Source: Lachnospiraceae bacterium (GTDB lineage Bacteria > Bacillota > Clostridia > Lachnospirales > Lachnospiraceae). Taken from it: a stretch of DNA of 64,000 nucleotides. Position numbers and translations under genes: made by a program. The stretch spans positions 62,001 to 126,000 of the forward strand of contig JAAUZE010000012.1 of NCBI GenBank assembly GCA_014804755.1, in the 5' to 3' direction. Of this stretch, positions 36,237 through 44,877 are shown piece by piece. The notes under the pieces were generated by a model. That model did not search any database and had not been told where the DNA came from. It saw only the letters and a list, made by a program, of their open reading frames with translations. Numbering within the stretch: position 1 is the stretch's first letter; every line of letters begins with the position of its first letter.

Positions 36237-36358
36237 AGGACAGAGTCAAGCGGACAAAGAAGTATCTGCAAGCTTGCTTGGGTAGATATTTCTTTGTCCA
36301 TTTGACGAGCGAAGCGAACCCGGAAAAACGTTAGTTTTTCGGTTATCTGTCCGTGTGT
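36237..36358 (+). other. Multi-hairpin leader upstream of the M16 peptidase
   Basis: GGACAGA near 36238 pairs with TCTGTCC near 36345-36355. Enclosed are a long arm (CGGACAAAGAA facing TTCTTTGTCC, with AAGC/GCTT at its tip) and a short arm GGAAAAAC/GTTTTTC. Together they make a three-way-junction-like 5' leader. It resembles no riboswitch I know. Confidence 0.45.
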
Positions 36359-36412
36359 TATGGGCATGCCTTATATTAGAGAGCGGGAACAGAAAGGAGC
36401 TTAAGGATTAAA

Positions 36413-39340
36413 ATGAGAGTAGAGGACGTCAAAGCATATGAGATTTTGCAGAACAAAGAGATCAAAGACTTAAATTCACAGGGATATCTCTTAAAGCACA
36501 AAAAGACCGGCGCGCGTGTCGTGCTGTTGAGTAATGATGATGAGAACAAGGTGTTTTATATCGGTTTTCGGACGCCGCCGACCGATTCGACCGGCGTAGC
36601 ACATATTATTGAGCACACGGTGCTGTGCGGTTCTGAGAAATATCCGATCAAAGATCCGTTTGTGGAGCTGATCAAGGGCTCGCTCAATACGTTCTTAAAT
36701 GCGATCACGTATCCGGATAAGACGCTATATCCGGTCGCAAGCTGTAATGATAAGGATTTTCAGAATCTCTGTGATGTGTATATGGATGCCGTTCTGCATC
36801 CGAACATTTATAAGACCGATCTGATCTTTGCGCAGGAGGGCTGGCATTACGAGTTAGAGGATGCGGATAGCGAGCTGAAGTTAAACGGCGTTGTGTACAG
36901 TGAGATGAAGGGCGCGTTTTCCTCACCGGACGGCGTGCTTTCGAGAGAGGTGTTCAGTTCCCTTTTCCCGGATACGATCTACGGTGTGGAGTCCGGCGGT
37001 GATCCGGATGTGATCCCGACGCTGACCTATGAGAATTATCTGAATTTTCACCGTACCTATTATCATCCGAGCAACAGCTATATTTATTTGTACGGCAATA
37101 TGGATATGGCGCAAAAGCTTACCTGGCTGGATGAGGAGTATCTTTCTAAGTACGATCATCTGGATGTGGACTCCGCCGTTGCGTATCAAAAGGAATTCGG
37201 AAAGGGAGCCGTTCGGGAGATTGAAAAGAGCTATCCGATCACAGATGCGGAATCGGAGGAAAATTCGGGTTATCTGACCTATAACTGTGCGCTGGGTTCC
37301 GTCTTAGATCAAAAGAAGCAGCTGGCGTTCCAGATTCTTGATTACGCGTTATGCTCGGCGCCGGGCGCACCCTTAAAGCAGGCGCTGACCGAAAAGGGAA
37401 TCGGACAGGAAATCTCCAGCGCGCTGGATAATGAAATTTTGCAGCCGTATTATACGATCGCAGCAAAGAAAGCGGACATCGGACGCAAAGAGGAGTTTCT
37501 TGCAACGATCCGTGAGGTGCTCAGTGATCTGGTAAAGAACGGGATTGAAGAGAAATCGCTTCGCGCCGCGGTGAATAATTTAGAATTCCGGTATCGCGAG
37601 GCAGATTTTGGCACTTTCCCCAAGGGCTTGATCTATGGACTTCAGATGCTTGGAAGCTGGCTGTATGATGATAATGAGCCGTTCATGCATGTGGAGATCA
37701 GCGATACATTTGCCTTTTTGAGAGAGCAGATCGGCACGGACTACTATACGAATCTTGTGCGCGACTATCTGCTTGACAGCGCGCATGCGTCCACCGTTAC
37801 CTTAAAGCCGGAAAAAGGCTTAACGGCAAAGAAGGACAAGGAGCTTGCTGAGAAGCTTGCCGCTTATAAGGCATCGCTCAGCGAGGAAGAAAAAGAAGCG
37901 GTGATCGCGCGCACGAAGGCGCTCCGTGAATTCCAGGAGGCAGTGGATAAAAAAGAAGATATTGAGAAGATTCCTCTTTTAACAAGACAGGATATTGATC
38001 CGAAGGCTGCAAAGCTGGTCAATGAGGTGCGTGATGAGAACGGAACGAAGGTTCTGTATCATGATATTTTCACAAACGGCATCGGCTATGTGCGATTTGT
38101 GTTTGATATGAGCAAGTTGCCGTCCGAGCTGTATCCGTACGCGGGATTGCTAAAATGTGTGCTCGGCAATATTGACACGGAGCACTATTCCTACAATGAC
38201 TTGAATAATGAGATCGGGATTCATACCGGCGGATTTTCGGCAGGAATCAATACTTATACCAATCAGAAAAAGCCGGATGAGTTCAAGACGGTTTTTGACC
38301 TGCGTATTAAGGCATTCTATGACAGTCTGCCGGAGGCGTTTACACTGATGACGGAGCTGATGCTCCGTTCGAAGCTGGACGACGGCAAGCGCTTAAAAGA
38401 GATCATTGATGAGACACGCTCACAGACGGAATCCTATATGATGGGTGCGGGACATGCCTTTGCAGCGGGACGTGCAATGTCGTATTTCTCCAAAGCGTCG
38501 TTAGTAGCGAGCATGACGGAAGGATATGATTTTTATTGTCTGATCAGGGAATTGAGCGATCATTTCGAGGAACACAGAGACGATGTAACGAAGAAGCTCG
38601 TACAGGTAATGAAATCCGTATTCCGTCCGGAGAATTTGATGCTGGATTATACGGCGGAGGAAAAAGGGTACCAGCTGATTCCGCAGCTGCTTGCGGCATC
38701 GGTGCAGGAGCTTTATACGGAGCCGGTTGAGCTGAAAAGCTTTGATTGCGAGCCGCAGAAAAAGAATGAGGGCTTCTTTACGGCAGGAAAGATACAGTAT
38801 GTGTGCCGTGCCGGAAATTTTGTGAATGCCGGACTGCCATATACGGGAGCGCTTCTGGTGATGCGGACAATCATGAGCTACGATTATCTGTGGTTTAATG
38901 TGCGCGTAAAGGGCGGCGCATACGGATGCATGACGCTCTTGAGGAAAAATGGAGATGCCTGCTTTGTCTCTTATCGGGATCCGAACCTGAAAAAGACCGT
39001 GGAAACCTATGAGGGTGCGGTGGAATACTTAAAGCAGTTTGCGGCGGATGAGAGAGAGATGACGAAGTACGTGATCGGTACAATGTCCGAACTGGATACA
39101 CCGCTGACCCCGTCGTTAAAGGGAGCGCGTTCCCTCACGGCTTATCTGAGCGGTTACGGAGATGAGGAAATCCAGAAAGAGCGGGATGAGGTCTTAAAAG
39201 TGACGGTTGACGACATCCGCGCGCTTGCCGACTATATCAAGGCAATGCTGGATGGCGACAGTATCTGCGTTGTCGGTAATGAGGAGGAAATCCGCAATAA
39301 CGATACGCTCTTTATGAACATGGGCAATTTGATTTCATAA
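36413..39340 (+). CDS. Insulinase-family metallopeptidase (M16C, presequence protease-like)
   Basis: A 975-residue zinc peptidase of the PreP/M16C type with two homologous halves. The inverted zinc motif is H64-I-I-E67-H68, in TGVAHIIEHTVLCGS, with the distal Glu region LNGVVYSEMKGA. The C half has VKGGAYGCM and LTPSLKGARS. No signal peptide, so it degrades peptides in the cytoplasm. AAGGA precedes the ATG by 5 bases. Length is normal for bacterial PreP-like enzymes. Confidence 0.94.
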   Translation: MRVEDVKAYEILQNKEIKDLNSQGYLLKHKKTGARVVLLSNDDENKVFYIGFRTPPTDSTGVAHIIEHTVLCGSEKYPIKDPFVELIKGSLNTFLNAITYPDKTLYPVASCNDKDFQNLCDVYMDAVLHPNIYKTDLIFAQEGWHYELEDADSELKLNGVVYSEMKGAFSSPDGVLSREVFSSLFPDTIYGVESGGDPDVIPTLTYENYLNFHRTYYHPSNSYIYLYGNMDMAQKLTWLDEEYLSKYDHLDVDSAVAYQKEFGKGAVREIEKSYPITDAESEENSGYLTYNCALGSVLDQKKQLAFQILDYALCSAPGAPLKQALTEKGIGQEISSALDNEILQPYYTIAAKKADIGRKEEFLATIREVLSDLVKNGIEEKSLRAAVNNLEFRYREADFGTFPKGLIYGLQMLGSWLYDDNEPFMHVEISDTFAFLREQIGTDYYTNLVRDYLLDSAHASTVTLKPEKGLTAKKDKELAEKLAAYKASLSEEEKEAVIARTKALREFQEAVDKKEDIEKIPLLTRQDIDPKAAKLVNEVRDENGTKVLYHDIFTNGIGYVRFVFDMSKLPSELYPYAGLLKCVLGNIDTEHYSYNDLNNEIGIHTGGFSAGINTYTNQKKPDEFKTVFDLRIKAFYDSLPEAFTLMTELMLRSKLDDGKRLKEIIDETRSQTESYMMGAGHAFAAGRAMSYFSKASLVASMTEGYDFYCLIRELSDHFEEHRDDVTKKLVQVMKSVFRPENLMLDYTAEEKGYQLIPQLLAASVQELYTEPVELKSFDCEPQKKNEGFFTAGKIQYVCRAGNFVNAGLPYTGALLVMRTIMSYDYLWFNVRVKGGAYGCMTLLRKNGDACFVSYRDPNLKKTVETYEGAVEYLKQFAADEREMTKYVIGTMSELDTPLTPSLKGARSLTAYLSGYGDEEIQKERDEVLKVTVDDIRALADYIKAMLDGDSICVVGNEEEIRNNDTLFMNMGNLIS

Positions 39341-39358
39341 TATCAGAAAAAAGAAGGA

Positions 39359-39393
39359 CGGCAGATTGAGCAGGAATAACGCTCAATCTGCCG
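39359..39393 (+). terminator. Perfect 13-bp hairpin between the peptidase and era
   Basis: CGGCAGATTGAGC (39359-39371) and GCTCAATCTGCCG (39381-39393) pair perfectly around 9 bases. No U-tract follows, so it may act as an mRNA stabiliser or processing site rather than a true terminator. Confidence 0.5.
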
Positions 39394-39414
39394 TATCAGA
39401 ATGGAGAGATTACA

Positions 39415-40323
39415 ATGGATACACAGTACAGATCCGGATTCGCAGCGTTGATCGGCCGCCCGAATGTCGGTAAATCCACGCTGATGAATACGATGATCGG
39501 ACAAAAGATCGCGATCACATCAAGCAAGCCGCAGACAACGCGTAACCGGATACGGACCGTGTATACCAGCGAGAAGGCTCAGATTGTTTTTTTGGATACG
39601 CCGGGGATCCATAAGGCGAAAAATAAGCTTGGCAGTTATATGGTGCATACGGCAGAGCAGACACTTTCGGATGCGGATGTGATCTTGTTTTTGGTGGAGC
39701 CGACCGTCTATATCGGCGCGGGGGAGCAGCATATCATCGATCAGTTGAAACAGACGCGCACGCCCGTGATCTTAGTCGTAAATAAAATCGATACCGTCAA
39801 AAAGAACGATCTTTTTGCAGTCATTGATGCGTATCGCAGGCAGATGGATTTTGCGGAGATCGTGCCGGTATCGGCATTTCAAAATACGAATACGGACGAA
39901 TTGCTTTCCTGTATTATCAAATATCTGCCGTATGGACCGGCGTTTTATGATGAGGACACTGTGACCGATCAGCCGGAGCGCCAGATCGTGGCGGAGCTGA
40001 TCAGGGAACAGGCGCTCCGCATGCTGGACGAGGAGCTTCCGCACGGCATAGCGGTGACGATCGAGAGCATGAAACGTCTAAAAAGGATCACGGAAATTCA
40101 AGCAACCATTGTGTGTGAAAGAGATTCCCATAAAGGCATGATCATCGGCAAGGGCGGCGCGATGTTAAAGCGCATCGGCTCACAGGCAAGAATCGGGATT
40201 GAGGATTTATTGGGCTGTCAGGTAAACTTAAAACTTTGGGTAAAAGTAAAGAAAGACTGGCGGGACAGCGATTATTTATTGAAAAATTTCGGCTACCGGC
40301 AGGACGAAAACGAGTTTCGCTGA
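39415..40323 (+). CDS. era: GTPase Era
   Basis: A 302-residue GTPase for 16S rRNA maturation and 30S assembly. G1 is GRPNVGKST, G2 region QTTRNRIRTV, G3 DTPGIH, G4 NKID and G5 SAFQ; the C-terminal KH domain has IIGKGGAMLKRIGSQAR. Length is standard. It opens the era / YqzL-like / recO group. Its stop codon lies inside a hairpin. Confidence 0.97.
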   Translation: MDTQYRSGFAALIGRPNVGKSTLMNTMIGQKIAITSSKPQTTRNRIRTVYTSEKAQIVFLDTPGIHKAKNKLGSYMVHTAEQTLSDADVILFLVEPTVYIGAGEQHIIDQLKQTRTPVILVVNKIDTVKKNDLFAVIDAYRRQMDFAEIVPVSAFQNTNTDELLSCIIKYLPYGPAFYDEDTVTDQPERQIVAELIREQALRMLDEELPHGIAVTIESMKRLKRITEIQATIVCERDSHKGMIIGKGGAMLKRIGSQARIGIEDLLGCQVNLKLWVKVKKDWRDSDYLLKNFGYRQDENEFR

Positions 40324-40359
40324 CACGAAACTCGTTCGAGGAATCCGCAGGGCGGATTC
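40310..40359 (+). terminator. Tandem hairpins at the era stop codon
   Basis: ACGAGTTTCG (40310-40319) pairs with CGAAACTCGT (40326-40335), overlapping the stop, followed by GAATCCGC (40341-40348) with GCGGATTC (40352-40359). The U-tract is poor; it may be an attenuator or processing signal. Confidence 0.45.
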
Positions 40360-40484
40360 TTCCGGGATTATGACAATTACCATGCGTTAAAAGAGTTTGA
40401 AAAACTAGCCGTAAGATAAAGAGAGTTTGTGTGCAAAACACATGCCGCTCCGCATAGAAAAAAGAAAACTGCGCAATCTAAGGT

Positions 40485-40504
40485 TATGACCGGAAACGGT
40501 CATA
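40485..40504 (+). other. GNRA-capped hairpin before the YqzL-like gene
   Basis: TATGACCG-GAAA-CGGTCATA is an 8-bp perfect stem with a GAAA tetraloop, 24 bases before the start codon. Confidence 0.5.
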
Positions 40505-40528
40505 TACGGGGAAACAGGGGGCGCAGGG

Positions 40529-40705
40529 ATGAAACGGGATGAGTACTGGGATCGGTTTATGAAGAGTGGGAGCGTGCAGGATTATTTGGGATTTTGTGAT
40601 GTGAGAGACAGGGAACAGGCATTATCCGAGGACGGGAGAAATACGGAATATGCAGGATTTTCTGACGGTCACGGGGATGGTATTAAAGACAATTCCTGTG
40701 GGTGA
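40529..40705 (+). CDS. Small YqzL-like protein between era and recO
   Basis: A 58-residue protein beginning KRDEYWDRFMKSGSVQDYLGF. Position (between era and recO) and the start (W..F..SGS...YL) fit the YqzL family of Firmicutes, of unknown function. AGGG lies close upstream. It overlaps the recO start by 56 bases in another frame, longer than usual, so its C-terminal half may be extra sequence or the recO start may be internal. Confidence 0.6.
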   Translation: MKRDEYWDRFMKSGSVQDYLGFCDVRDREQALSEDGRNTEYAGFSDGHGDGIKDNSCG

Positions 40706-41306
40706 GTATGACAGGCATGTATGCATCTTGACAAAGGAACGAGGCAAGATCACGGCGTATGCCAGAGGCGCAAGGCGGCAGAATAATCGTCTTTTGGCGG
40801 CGACCAATCCGTTCTGCTTCGGAGAATTTAAGTTATATGCGACAAGAAGCTCCTATAATCTGTCTGAGGCGTCGATCAGCCACTATTTTGAAGAACTGCG
40901 CATGGATGTTGAGGGCGCTTATTACGGAATGTATTTTCTGGAAATGGCGGATTACTATACGAGGGAAAACAGCGACGAGCGGGAGATGCTGAAGCTGGTG
41001 TTTCAGTCGCTGCGGGCGTTATCCAGGCAGGCGCTTCCGCGCAGGCTGGTGCGTTATGTCTTTGAGCAGAAGGCGATGGTGGTAAACGGAGAGTTTCCGG
41101 GAATGCCGCAGGACGGCAGGCATTATTTGGAAGCGACGGCGTACGCGGTCGATTACGTTACAGCGAGCAGTATCGAAAAGCTCTATACCTTTGCGTTAAA
41201 GGACGAAGTGTTGGAAGAATACAGTGCGATACTTGACGGGTATCGGAAAAGGTACATAGATAGGCATTTTAAGAGTCTTGAGGTGCTAAGAGAGCTGGGG
41301 ATGTGA
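40650..41306 (+). CDS. recO: DNA repair protein RecO
   Basis: A 218-residue protein that anneals ssDNA and loads RecA with RecR. The N-terminal OB fold shows TVTGMVLKTIPVGEYDRHVCILTKERGKITAYARGARR, cut here by normal family variation, and the helical domain follows. It is shorter than the usual 240-250 residues, and the four-Cys zinc site found in many RecO proteins is missing: the only Cys residues are in HVCIL and PFCFG. Downstream order glyQS-ppdK is conserved but displaced by an inserted operon. Confidence 0.88.
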   Translation: MQDFLTVTGMVLKTIPVGEYDRHVCILTKERGKITAYARGARRQNNRLLAATNPFCFGEFKLYATRSSYNLSEASISHYFEELRMDVEGAYYGMYFLEMADYYTRENSDEREMLKLVFQSLRALSRQALPRRLVRYVFEQKAMVVNGEFPGMPQDGRHYLEATAYAVDYVTASSIEKLYTFALKDEVLEEYSAILDGYRKRYIDRHFKSLEVLRELGM

Positions 41307-41342
41307 GGATTGTCAGATGTTCAATGGTGCAAATATCTCCGC

Positions 41343-41371
41343 TTGTCAATTGTAAGAATCTGTGATATTCT
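41343..41371 (+). promoter_or_regulatory. Promoter of the cobalamin riboswitch operon
   Basis: TTGTCA (41343-41348), 17 bases, TATTCT (41366-41371), giving a start about 30 bases before the riboswitch. Confidence 0.65.
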
Positions 41372-41406
41372 GTATCTGTTTTCAAAGCATGATAAATAAG
41401 AATGTA

Positions 41407-41565
41407 TGTGTATCCGACATGTGTTTGGTTCCAATGGAACTTAAGTTTGATACAGAACGCATGAAAGAAACATGGAATCGGGTGAGAAGCCCGGCGAGTC
41501 GGTCACTGTGATACCGCGCACGAAGCTCAGAGGCAGCGGTTGAGTCAGATACATGGACACGTACA
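41407..41565 (+). promoter_or_regulatory. Cobalamin (B12) riboswitch
   Basis: The core signatures of the AdoCbl-type riboswitch are visible in order: GGTTCCAATGGAACTTAAG (41427-41445), the GGTGAGAAGCCCGGCGAG segment with GGTCACTGTGA (41501-41511), and the B12-box-like GAGTCAGATAC (41542-41552). A short outer stem (ACATGT with ACATGG-type bases) can close it. It precedes the DUF4430/ECF operon, so binding of cobalamin should reduce expression of these genes. Confidence 0.88.
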
Positions 41566-41682
41566 GTTGTTTTTGCCGGAACCGAAAACGACGCATTTCT
41601 GATCAGGTCTGCAGCCGGACGTGGGCGGGGTTTTTATACCCGAAAACGAGAAGCGGGGCGTGGTTTACTTTGGTGTGTGGTT

Positions 41683-41728
41683 AAAAATCGCGGTTTTGGC
41701 AAAGGTCAGTGCTGGAAACGCGATTTTT
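41683..41728 (+). terminator. Terminator of the cobalamin riboswitch expression platform
   Basis: AAAAATCGCG (41683-41692) pairs with CGCGATTTTT (41719-41728), a 10-bp stem ending in a T-run, between the riboswitch and the first start codon. It is the likely off-state hairpin. Confidence 0.7.
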
Positions 41729-41808
41729 GCTGTTGCAGAATGCAGCAGCGGAAAAACTGCGAGACAGGTGCGGTCAAATCCTGTCACACATCAAAGGAGG
41801 AGAAAGAA

Positions 41809-42240
41809 ATGAGAGAAACAGAGAAAAAAGTGAGAGAAACAGGATGGAGAGCCGGATTAAGAAAGACGGCGGCGCTGCTTGTATTGACGGTCTTTATGAG
41901 CGTTCTTGCCGCATGCGGCAGCAAGGATGAGGGCAAATACAAGATCACGGTAGAGGTGGTGAACGATCAGGGGGAGACCAAGAGCTATCAGTCTTCCACC
42001 GACGCGGAAATGCTCTATGACGCGCTACTTGAGATTGACGGATTGACATTGGACGGCTATGAGTCCGATTACGGCTATTACATTACTGGAGTAAACGGTC
42101 TCACGGCGGATTTTGACGCGGACGGCGCATATTGGTCCCTGTATGTGAACGGGGAGTACGGCTCTTACGGCGTTGAATCTCAGCCGGTTGCGGACGGGGA
42201 TACCTATCGTCTGGCATATGAGGTTTATGCAGCAGAATAA
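41809..42240 (+). CDS. DUF4430 (transcobalamin-like beta domain) lipoprotein
   Basis: A 143-residue exported lipoprotein. After a basic start and hydrophobic segment, SVLAAC gives Cys36 as anchor. The rest is a single DUF4430 domain: KSYQSSTDAEMLYDALLEIDGL, GYYITGVNGL, WSLYVNGEYGSYGVESQPVADGDTYRLAYE. Pfam treats DUF4430 as the transcobalamin C-terminal-like fold. Under a B12 riboswitch and beside ECF genes, it is likely a surface cobalamin-binding or capping protein. AAAGGAGG precedes the ATG. The function is inferred. Confidence 0.88.
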   Translation: MRETEKKVRETGWRAGLRKTAALLVLTVFMSVLAACGSKDEGKYKITVEVVNDQGETKSYQSSTDAEMLYDALLEIDGLTLDGYESDYGYYITGVNGLTADFDADGAYWSLYVNGEYGSYGVESQPVADGDTYRLAYEVYAAE

Positions 42241-42248
42241 AAAAGAGT

Positions 42249-43937
42249 ATGAGAATGAAGACACGTTCAGATCAAAAAAGAATAATAGCAGGTGGTATTC
42301 TTGTGATAGTCTGTATCCTGCTTTGCCTTGTCAGCGTATGGGGCTTTCATAAAGAATCTGAGGCAGGAGAAGGCATCACGCCGGATTCGGTTACCCAAAC
42401 GATGGATGGGATTCTTTTATGGCAGTGTGCGGAGTATGGTGTTTCTGATGTGCAGGAGCTCCTGGACAAAGCCTATGCCGGGCGTGCGTTAAACGGCACC
42501 GTACAGACCTATGTGATAGGGCTGTACGGGTATCAGCCGGGATATGATTACACACGTTACTTATCGAGTGTGCAGGATGCACTCAAAGAAGATCAGGCAG
42601 GCACTATGTCTCTGCAAAAATCAGCGATGGTGCTTTCGGCGCTGCAGGCGGAGAATCCGGTTTCCGCAGCATTATTGGAAGAAACGATCGGGGAACAGGG
42701 AATGATGTCCTATCTCTATGGTCTTCTGATGCTGAACGGGATGTCGGTGCAGGACGGGATATGGACAAGGGAAGCGCTTGTGCAGGAGATTTTGTTGAGG
42801 CAGCTTTCGGACGGCGGCTTTGCGATCACAGGGACGGAAGGGGACGTCGATGTCACAGCGATGGCGCTGCAGGCGCTTGCCCCGTATTATAAGGAAGCGC
42901 GGGAAAGTGAAAACGGCGCGCGGATTGTGCAGGCAGTGGAAAAAGCACTTGTTTTTTTATCGGAGAAACAGCTTGCAACAGGGGATTTTGAAAACAGGGG
43001 GACGCCCAACGCGGAGAGTACGGCGCAGGTGATCTTAGCGCTCTGTGCGCTGGAGAGGAATGTGTGGACGGATGAGGCGTTTATAAAGGAGGGCGCAACC
43101 TTATTGGATGGGCTTTTACGTTATCAGAATGCGGACGGAGGGTTTTGCCATACGGAGCAGACCGCTTCCAACGATATGGCTGCATCGCAGGTATTTGCCG
43201 CGCTTTCCGCAGTCAACCGATCCATGCAGGGAAAATGCTTTTTATTGGATTTTGCGGGTTATGAGAGAGATGATACCTTCCAAGTAAGCACAGAGGAAAA
43301 TATAACATCTGTTACGAATGAGCAGAGCGGCAGGGTGAAAGATGGCGGTATGGACATGCGCGTGGCTTTGATCCTTTTGATTTTTGCGGCGGGCTGCGGT
43401 TATCTTGCATATCTGTGTTTTACGAAAAAGTACTGCCGCAAGCGGCTCGGCGGCACATTGCTTGTTATAGTCGTTTTGGCAGCGGCAGTTTGGTTCATTC
43501 GGATTCAGACGCGGGAAGAATATCTTCGACAGGATAACGGGCAAAGCGGAGAAAACCCCATTACCGTATCAATGGAGATTCGCTGTGATACGGTTGCCGG
43601 GGCGGAGGATTATCTGCCGCAGGACGGCGTGATCCTTGCGAAAACATCGATATCCGCATATGAGGGAGACAGTGCATTTGACGTGCTGCGTGAAACGGCA
43701 AGGGTATATGATATTCCCGTGGAGTATGAGGGGACGGCGGCAGGCGATGAGTTTGCTTATATCGAAGGGATCGCCTATCTTTACGAATATGATCATGGGG
43801 AGCTGTCGGGATGGATTTTTTTAGTAAACGGGGAAACGCCGAATGTCGGCTGCGGTGCGTATCGGGTTGCTGACGGTGATGAGATCGTCTGGTATTATTC
43901 CAAAGAACTCGGCAGAGATGTGAAATGGGATTCCTGA
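42249..43937 (+). CDS. Membrane-bound transcobalamin-like protein: alpha/alpha barrel plus DUF4430
   Basis: A 562-residue protein. A signal anchor (about 10-33) is followed by an alpha/alpha-barrel region (about 40-325) with squalene-cyclase/transcobalamin-type repeats: QLSDGGFAITGTEGDVDVTAMALQAL, ESTAQVILALCAL, YQNADGGFCHT...SNDMAASQVFAAL. Two membrane segments (about 370-391 and 399-420) separate it from a C-terminal DUF4430 domain (about 438-561: SISAYEGDSAFDVLRETA, GWIFLVNGETPNVGCGAY). The barrel-plus-beta domain order is that of animal intrinsic factor and transcobalamin. It is 8 bases after the DUF4430 lipoprotein. Confidence 0.88.
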   Translation: MRMKTRSDQKRIIAGGILVIVCILLCLVSVWGFHKESEAGEGITPDSVTQTMDGILLWQCAEYGVSDVQELLDKAYAGRALNGTVQTYVIGLYGYQPGYDYTRYLSSVQDALKEDQAGTMSLQKSAMVLSALQAENPVSAALLEETIGEQGMMSYLYGLLMLNGMSVQDGIWTREALVQEILLRQLSDGGFAITGTEGDVDVTAMALQALAPYYKEARESENGARIVQAVEKALVFLSEKQLATGDFENRGTPNAESTAQVILALCALERNVWTDEAFIKEGATLLDGLLRYQNADGGFCHTEQTASNDMAASQVFAALSAVNRSMQGKCFLLDFAGYERDDTFQVSTEENITSVTNEQSGRVKDGGMDMRVALILLIFAAGCGYLAYLCFTKKYCRKRLGGTLLVIVVLAAAVWFIRIQTREEYLRQDNGQSGENPITVSMEIRCDTVAGAEDYLPQDGVILAKTSISAYEGDSAFDVLRETARVYDIPVEYEGTAAGDEFAYIEGIAYLYEYDHGELSGWIFLVNGETPNVGCGAYRVADGDEIVWYYSKELGRDVKWDS

Positions 43938-43987
43938 GCGATAGAGGAATAGAGTTGAAAGAGTGAGATAGAAAGGAAGGACGTGGA

Positions 43988-44875
43988 ATGCAGGAGAATA
44001 AACGGCTGCTCATGCGGCTGCACCCGATCACAACACTCTGTTATATGACGGCGGTGTTGGGAATTGCCATGTTTTGTGTCAATCCGGTCGTGCAGGGCTG
44101 TTCTCTCATTTGTGCCTGCATTGTTCTGCGGATGCTGTCGGAGCGCATTGTGTGGCGGCGCGTTCCGGCATTTGTGCTTTTTTTTGTGGTCATTGCAGGA
44201 ATCAATCCGCTGTTTTATCATAATGGGGCGACCGTGCTTTTTTATCTGAATGGGAACAGGATCACTTTGGAGGCGGTGCGGTACGGCATATGTACGGCGT
44301 GCATGTTCGGCGGTGTGTTTTTATGGTGCCGCAGTCTGTCGCAGATATTCAGCAGTGACAGGATATTATGCCTGCTCGGAGCCGTTTCACCGAAAGCGTC
44401 GCTTGTCTGCTCCATGACGCTGCGCTTTTTGCCGATGTATGCGCGTCAGATGGAAAAAACAAAGGCACAGCAGCGGCTTCTCGGTCTGTACCGGGAGAAC
44501 ACGCTGATCGATCGGATCAGGGGAAGCATGAAAGTGTTTGCGGCGGTCACGACTTGGGCACTGGAACATTCCATGCACACGGCGGACTCCATGCAGGCGC
44601 GGGGGTATGGAGCATGCAGACGGACGCAGTATCGTCGTTGGCGCTTCAGAAGGCTGGATGCGGCTTTGTGTGGCTGGATGCTCCTGTTATTCATAGCGAT
44701 TGTTATTGAAATAAACCGCGGGAGCGTTTCCATGCGATTTTATCCCGTGACGGACGCGATTCCGTTTGGGGCGGAAAGTCTGTTTGTCTATCTTTGTTAT
44801 GCCGCGGTCTGCCTCGCGCTGCCTGCGGCACTTTGCTTGCTACGGTTTTTGCGTATGATGAGAGAAAGGAAGTAA
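43988..44875 (+). CDS. ecfT: ECF transporter T component (EcfT)
   Basis: A 295-residue membrane scaffold with several membrane segments. SLVCSMTLRFLPMYARQMEKTKAQQ and the C-terminal-coupling motif MQARGYG (the ARG motif that contacts the ATPases) are typical of EcfT/CbiQ. GGAAGG lies before the ATG. It directly follows the DUF4430 membrane protein and overlaps or abuts the ATPase gene, so it is the T part of the vitamin importer. Confidence 0.9.
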   Translation: MQENKRLLMRLHPITTLCYMTAVLGIAMFCVNPVVQGCSLICACIVLRMLSERIVWRRVPAFVLFFVVIAGINPLFYHNGATVLFYLNGNRITLEAVRYGICTACMFGGVFLWCRSLSQIFSSDRILCLLGAVSPKASLVCSMTLRFLPMYARQMEKTKAQQRLLGLYRENTLIDRIRGSMKVFAAVTTWALEHSMHTADSMQARGYGACRRTQYRRWRFRRLDAALCGWMLLLFIAIVIEINRGSVSMRFYPVTDAIPFGAESLFVYLCYAAVCLALPAALCLLRFLRMMRERK

Positions 44876-44877
44876 TG

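Noticed and set aside
40441-40528. A riboswitch in the era-recO gap
   Set aside because: There is only one short GNRA hairpin and simple terminator-like stems; no known ligand-binding core.
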